This document shows, one piece after another, positions 53,414 through 56,043 of a stretch of DNA of 56,043 nucleotides. The notes under the pieces are model-generated. The model was not told the DNA's origin. It searched no databases and worked only from the letters and a program-made list of their open reading frames with translations. Made by a program: the position numbers and the translations under genes. Within the stretch, counting starts at the first letter, position 1; each line of letters begins with the position of its first letter. Source of the DNA: a virus; IMG/VR virus record IMGVR_UViG_3300046741_000008, positions 1 through 56,043 of that record. One strand, given 5' to 3'.

Positions 53414-53602
53414 TCAAGGCCTGCGATAGTGGGTTGACCTCTCTAATTCGCGCTCGATGACATCGCAAGTCATTGTCAGACCAAGCTTTTTGCTGATGCG
53501 CAACGCCTGTTCACGGAATGATGGTGTGCGCTGTGTGGTCATCGCGTGTTCAAGCACCTTCGCCATGAAGGCGCGGAACCGCGGGTCGTTGCTTGTGCGC
53601 AT
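53414..53602 (-). CDS. Small early protein (62 aa)
   Basis: ATG at 53602 gives MRTSNDPRFRAFMAKVLEHA, a basic helical protein ending ERELERSTHYRRP. The upstream reading frame is open to 53881 but arginine-rich and shadow-like. It lies in the early operon upstream of the ERF gene. Function unknown. Confidence 0.65.
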   Translation of the reverse strand: MRTSNDPRFRAFMAKVLEHAMTTQRTPSFREQALRISKKLGLTMTCDVIERELERSTHYRRP

Positions 53603-53619
53603 GCCGTCGTGGCGGGTGG

Positions 53620-53841
53620 TCAGCGGTCGAGCAAGACAATGATGCCGGAGACCACCAGGCCGATAGCGACGATGGCCAGGACCACGGCCAAGCCGCCCCA
53701 GAACGGCGCCGTGACCCACCACCACGACCACGTGGCCACTTCGGTGAGGCCGAACAGCTTCAGCAGCACGAAGACGACGCCGAGCAGGCCGATTGCGCTG
53801 ATGCCGCTGCTGCTCGCCGAGCTTGAAGATTTCGATTCCAT
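53620..53841 (-). CDS. Two-helix membrane protein (73 aa)
   Basis: ATG at 53841 with GAAGGA upstream. After a Ser-rich start (MESKSSSSASSSGISA), two hydrophobic helices: IGLLGVVFVLLKLFGL and GGLAVVLAIVAIGLVVSGII, with a tryptophan-rich stretch between (TWSWWWVTAPFW). A small early inner-membrane protein, possibly for exclusion or host control; not identified. Confidence 0.7.
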   Translation of the reverse strand: MESKSSSSASSSGISAIGLLGVVFVLLKLFGLTEVATWSWWWVTAPFWGGLAVVLAIVAIGLVVSGIIVLLDR

Positions 53842-53865
53842 TGGTGTTCCTTCGTTGGTTGGTGA

Positions 53866-53991
53866 TCAGTCTTCGTCCCACCAGCTGCGGTGGTCGTTGT
53901 GCAGCTTGGCGTCGATGTCGTCAAAGATGTCGCTGACGAACTCGCGGAGCCAGCGCCAGGCTTGCGCGCAAATACCGGCGGCCGTGTCCAT
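53866..53991 (-). CDS. Small acidic protein (41 aa)
   Basis: ATG at 53991 overlaps the preceding stop (ATGA) and encodes 41 residues (MDTAAGICAQAWRWLREFVS), ending in a strongly acidic, tryptophan-containing tail (SWWDED). The overlap and consistent spacing in the operon support a real gene. Function unknown. Confidence 0.55.
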   Translation of the reverse strand: MDTAAGICAQAWRWLREFVSDIFDDIDAKLHNDHRSWWDED

Positions 53992-54380
53992 CAGGCTGGC
54001 TCCGGAGGTGGCGGCAACACTTCCGGCTGCCAATGCGTTGGATCGCAGCGGTCGCCGGTTTCGTTGTTCATCCAGAAGGATTCGGCGTCCACTTGGCCTA
54101 CATAGTGCCCATCACCGTCGCGGTATTCCTTGAACGGGATTTCGATCCAGTAGCCTCGGAAGACTTGGCCATCCTCATGCAGGTAAATCGCCGTTCCATC
54201 TGTCGGCGCTGTATCGATCGGGCGCCACTGCTGAGCCTTCCCGATGATGTCAGCAGCCATTCGCATGGTTTGCCCCGCCAGCGTTTGTTCTCCGACGCCG
54301 GAAATCACCGGATTCCCCATGGCCGTGCGGAGCTGGCTGCACGCCTCGCGGATGTCTTTGTCACGTGCCAGTTCGATCAT
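53991..54380 (-). CDS. Early protein with WRPI-D-TAP-DGT motif (129 aa)
   Basis: ATG at 54380 overlaps the preceding stop (ATGA) and follows GGGG. The C-terminal domain (QQWRPIDTAPTDGTAIYLHE, then a strand with VFRGYWIEI, CDPTHWQPEVLPPPP) is a very common small phage domain of unknown function, related in layout to DUF551. The N-terminal 45 residues are helical. A longer in-frame start lies within the upstream gene. Confidence 0.75.
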   Translation of the reverse strand: MIELARDKDIREACSQLRTAMGNPVISGVGEQTLAGQTMRMAADIIGKAQQWRPIDTAPTDGTAIYLHEDGQVFRGYWIEIPFKEYRDGDGHYVGQVDAESFWMNNETGDRCDPTHWQPEVLPPPPEPA

Positions 54381-54715
54381 TTTCCCCACCCGGCGCTGAA
54401 GCTCGTCAACCACAGCTTGATCCGCAGCCACAGGCTCGGGCCCGGCTGAGCGATCCGGCGCGGCTGCCGCGGCCCACCGTAGGCGTGGGAGCAGTCGCAC
54501 TCGCCCTGATCCGCGCAGGCCGAAGAACAGCCCACGTGCCGGGCCGGCTGGTTGTTCATGGCCCACTCGGCGAGGCTGTCTTGCCAGGCGTGGCGCTCGT
54601 CGAGCACGGCCTTGGAGCAGCTGTTGTGGACCAGCTCCAGCGGCCGGCGCGAGGTGACGCTTAGCAGGATCTCGCGCTCGTCGTCGAGGGCTCCGCGGGG
54701 TGTCAGGCGGGACAT
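54377..54715 (-). CDS. Cysteine-containing early protein (112 aa)
   Basis: ATG at 54715 gives MSRLTPRGALDDEREILLSV. The middle has a cysteine-rich patch (HVGCSSACADQGECDCSHAY) that could bind a metal. The C-terminal part is basic and hydrophobic (WLRIKLWLTSFSAGWGK), perhaps membrane-associated. Function unknown. Confidence 0.6.
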   Translation of the reverse strand: MSRLTPRGALDDEREILLSVTSRRPLELVHNSCSKAVLDERHAWQDSLAEWAMNNQPARHVGCSSACADQGECDCSHAYGGPRQPRRIAQPGPSLWLRIKLWLTSFSAGWGK

Positions 54716-54717
54716 GG

Positions 54718-54912
54718 CTACTGCTCCTTTGCGCTGACCGCGCGTTCCAGGGCCGTCAGCATCTCGCCGAACCCGAAGACCCGCCACAGAGTGCGTACCA
54801 TCGAGCTTCGGCGCTTGTAGCCCTCGCCACAGTCGGCCACGATGCGGCCATTGCTGGCCTTCAGGTTCCAGCGCCATTCGCCGGCCTTGTCCTTGTAGAG
54901 GGTGAACTTCAT
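54718..54912 (-). CDS. DUF1508 (YegP-like) domain protein (64 aa)
   Basis: ATG at 54912 gives MKFTLYKDKAGEWRWNLKAS, followed by NGRIVADCGEGYKRR, the two-strand-turn pattern of the DUF1508 family (F-x-L-Y-K-D-x-x-x-x-W-R-W...N-G-x-I-(I/V)-A...G-E-x-Y). Such domains occur singly in phages and paired in bacterial YegP. Role unknown, perhaps DNA or stress related. Confidence 0.75.
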   Translation of the reverse strand: MKFTLYKDKAGEWRWNLKASNGRIVADCGEGYKRRSSMVRTLWRVFGFGEMLTALERAVSAKEQ

Positions 54913-54913
54913 G

Positions 54914-55021
54914 TCAGGCTCCAATCAGCGTGCCGAAGCACGCCACTGCGAACAGGTAGAGGATCAGCACGATCAGCCAGCCCTCGCCGGCCTTGAACTC
55001 GTCGCTCTTGCGCTTGTCCAT
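54914..55021 (-). CDS. Single-pass membrane peptide (35 aa)
   Basis: ATG at 55021 encodes 35 residues (MDKRKSDEFKAGEGWLIVLI) with one hydrophobic helix (WLIVLILYLFAVACFGTLIG). Placed between coupled genes in the early operon, it is probably a small inner-membrane peptide. Confidence 0.5.
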   Translation of the reverse strand: MDKRKSDEFKAGEGWLIVLILYLFAVACFGTLIGA

Positions 55022-55023
55022 GT

Positions 55024-55122
55024 TCAAAACCCCCCAGCAGCCAAGCTGCCAATTGCGATGGCGATCAGGATCGAGACGACCCAGCAGCCGATGCCGGCGG
55101 CGATGCGCTCGAAGCGGGTCAC
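55024..55122 (-). CDS. Single-pass membrane peptide (32 aa)
   Basis: GTG at 55122 overlaps the previous stop (GTGA). The 32 residues (MTRFERIAAGIGCWVVSILI) end in a helix IAIAIGSLAAGGF. It is directly followed by the 35-residue membrane peptide, so the two may act together. Confidence 0.5.
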   Translation of the reverse strand: MTRFERIAAGIGCWVVSILIAIAIGSLAAGGF

Positions 55123-55514
55123 AGCGCACCGCCCTTCACCCGCGCGCCGGGTTTGTGCTCGACCAGCAGGCCGGCATTCGGCAACTCGGGCCGTGCCATG
55201 TCAACGCCGATCCAGCGCGGGAACATCAAAGGGTGCGCGTAGTTCAGGTACGCGACCAGCTCAGCGTTTGACCAGCGCTTGAATCCGGCTTCGTCGCGGT
55301 CCAGCATGCGCATGTTCGCGGCCTGGGCGACCTCTTGCGTCAGCTGCTCGTCTACTTGGGAAAGCAGCTCAAGAGTCCACACCCTACTGGCCTCGTTGTC
55401 GATCATGTTGGCCGCATCCGCAACTTGGCGCGGGCCCCATTTGGCAGCCATCGAATTCATTGCGATAGCCAGTTGGTCGACCGGCAGCGTCGCGGAAATC
55501 ACGTCGTGTCTCAT
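55119..55514 (-). CDS. Hypothetical early protein (131 aa)
   Basis: The best start is ATG 55514, with AGGAG six to seven bases upstream; an ATG two codons earlier (55520) is too close to that site. The protein (MRHDVISATLPVDQLAIAMN) is helical with VADAANMIDNEASRVWTLEL and RWSNAELVAYLNYAHPLMFP. No recognised domain. Confidence 0.65.
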   Translation of the reverse strand: MRHDVISATLPVDQLAIAMNSMAAKWGPRQVADAANMIDNEASRVWTLELLSQVDEQLTQEVAQAANMRMLDRDEAGFKRWSNAELVAYLNYAHPLMFPRWIGVDMARPELPNAGLLVEHKPGARVKGGAL

Positions 55515-55524
55515 GGTCATCTCC

Positions 55525-56001
55525 TCAGGTTGCGGGGAAATCGCTCCAGCCAGAAGGCGTTGGCGCCACGCCCGCGCCCTCGATCGCCCGGCGGATCAGC
55601 GGCAGGATCACGGTCGCGCCGGTGCTGCCTGGGTTGCTGCTCAGGCGTTCGAGCAGGTATGTCTCGGTCTTCGCCAGAGCGTCGACCAGGTCTTGCACGC
55701 GCTTGGCTACAGCGTGGATCGCTTCGTCGCGGCCGATCTCTTTCGCCTGCATCAGTGACTCGGCCAAGCCTTGCTCGATGATTTCTGTGGGGAGCGTCAG
55801 GCAGGCGTTCCAGCAGGCGACCAGCCGGCGGGCGTCAGCAGCCATCGCGGCTTCCCACTGGCCCTGCGTTTCCTCGGTGGCATCGCCCTCGATGTCGAGC
55901 ATGGCGACCTGTCGAACGGCGCTGTAAAGGCCCGTCCGGCTCCACGAGTGGTTGCACACGGTCAGCTTGCCGGCCGCACCTTGGATGTTGGTACTGCTCA
56001 T
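55525..56001 (-). CDS. Early protein with RRLVACWNAC motif (158 aa)
   Basis: ATG at 56001 follows GAGGTG. The block ADARRLVACWNACLTLPTEI is a hallmark patch of many small early phage proteins (ARR-xVACWNA). The C-terminal part (DLVDALAKTETYLLERLSSN, then PLIRRAIEGAGVAPTPSGWS) is helical. Its 5' end is duplicated at 1-85 because of the linear cut. In the circle it follows the gene at 90-491. Confidence 0.8.
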   Translation of the reverse strand: MSSTNIQGAAGKLTVCNHSWSRTGLYSAVRQVAMLDIEGDATEETQGQWEAAMAADARRLVACWNACLTLPTEIIEQGLAESLMQAKEIGRDEAIHAVAKRVQDLVDALAKTETYLLERLSSNPGSTGATVILPLIRRAIEGAGVAPTPSGWSDFPAT

Positions 56002-56043
56002 CTGGTCACCTCGTCGAGTCGGGTTGCTGGGCGGTGGCGCGGG
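55917..56043. repeat. Terminal direct repeat, right copy
   Basis: Exact copy of positions 1-127. See the left copy. Confidence 0.95.
56006..56043 (-). CDS. Duplicated 3' end of the early gene at 90-491
   Basis: The stop (56006-56008) and last codons of the HTPGPW protein appear again here in the right copy of the terminal repeat. It is the same gene, not a second copy. Confidence 0.85.
   Translation of the reverse strand, partial: RATAQQPDSTR

Noticed and set aside
1-56043. CRISPR arrays, insertion sequences or anti-CRISPR loci
   Set aside because: No spaced direct repeats, transposase motifs or terminal inverted repeats with target duplications were seen on reading both strands; anti-CRISPR proteins cannot be recognised reliably by eye.

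Overview
The window is the complete, circularly closed genome of a GC-rich tailed bacteriophage. The first 127 bases (1-127) are repeated exactly as the last 127 (55917-56043), so the unique length is about 55,916 bp and the cut falls inside an early operon. Genes are packed almost without gaps. Terminase, portal, scaffold, capsid, adaptor, nozzle-like and ejection-type genes are present, with no tape-measure, tail-tube or sheath gene, which points to a short-tailed (podovirus-like) virion. The high GC content, dense ATGA overlaps and protein types suggest a proteobacterial host, perhaps Burkholderiales, Xanthomonadales or Pseudomonas; this is inference. No integrase, DNA polymerase, RNA polymerase or tRNA gene was found.

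Layout: two transcription units diverge from a control region at about 1355-1430 and converge on a bidirectional terminator at 44856-44884. The rightward unit starts with a Cro/CI-type repressor (1431). It continues through a GIY-YIG-like protein, a DUF1376 replication protein, a DnaB/Twinkle-type helicase with an unusual Walker A motif, a RuvC-like resolvase and many small accessory genes (1.4-10 kb). Next comes a cluster of at least four glycosyltransferase-like genes and two SAM methyltransferase genes, interrupted by two HNH homing endonucleases (10.1-15.9 kb). Packaging and head genes follow (TerS, TerL, portal, a modular repeat fibre, scaffold, major capsid protein, adaptors), then tail and ejection proteins (30.4-41.5 kb). 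The unit ends with a membrane-protein, sigma-factor-like, endolysin and 3-TM holin cassette (41.7-44.6 kb) and a small DUF6496 protein.

The leftward unit starts at 1354, passes through the sequence junction and runs from 56001 down to 44891. It carries many small early proteins, an ERF-type annealing protein plus a PD-(D/E)XK exonuclease (a Red-like recombination pair), a HAD phosphatase, an HNH/YbcO-like nuclease, DUF551-type proteins, a winged-helix protein and an HNH/NUMOD homing endonuclease. A short leader sequence is repeated upstream of three of its genes.

The points most worth a second look are: the glycosyltransferase/methyltransferase island and the foreign-looking gene ends next to its two HNH genes; a likely leaderless divergent control region; a structured RNA-like element between two terminators (18.9-19.1 kb); paired tetraloop hairpins flanking a small gene after the capsid gene; a phage-encoded sigma-like factor beside the lysis genes; and an ejection protein with ParB-like and peptidase-like segments. 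All functional calls come from reading the translations; no database search was run.
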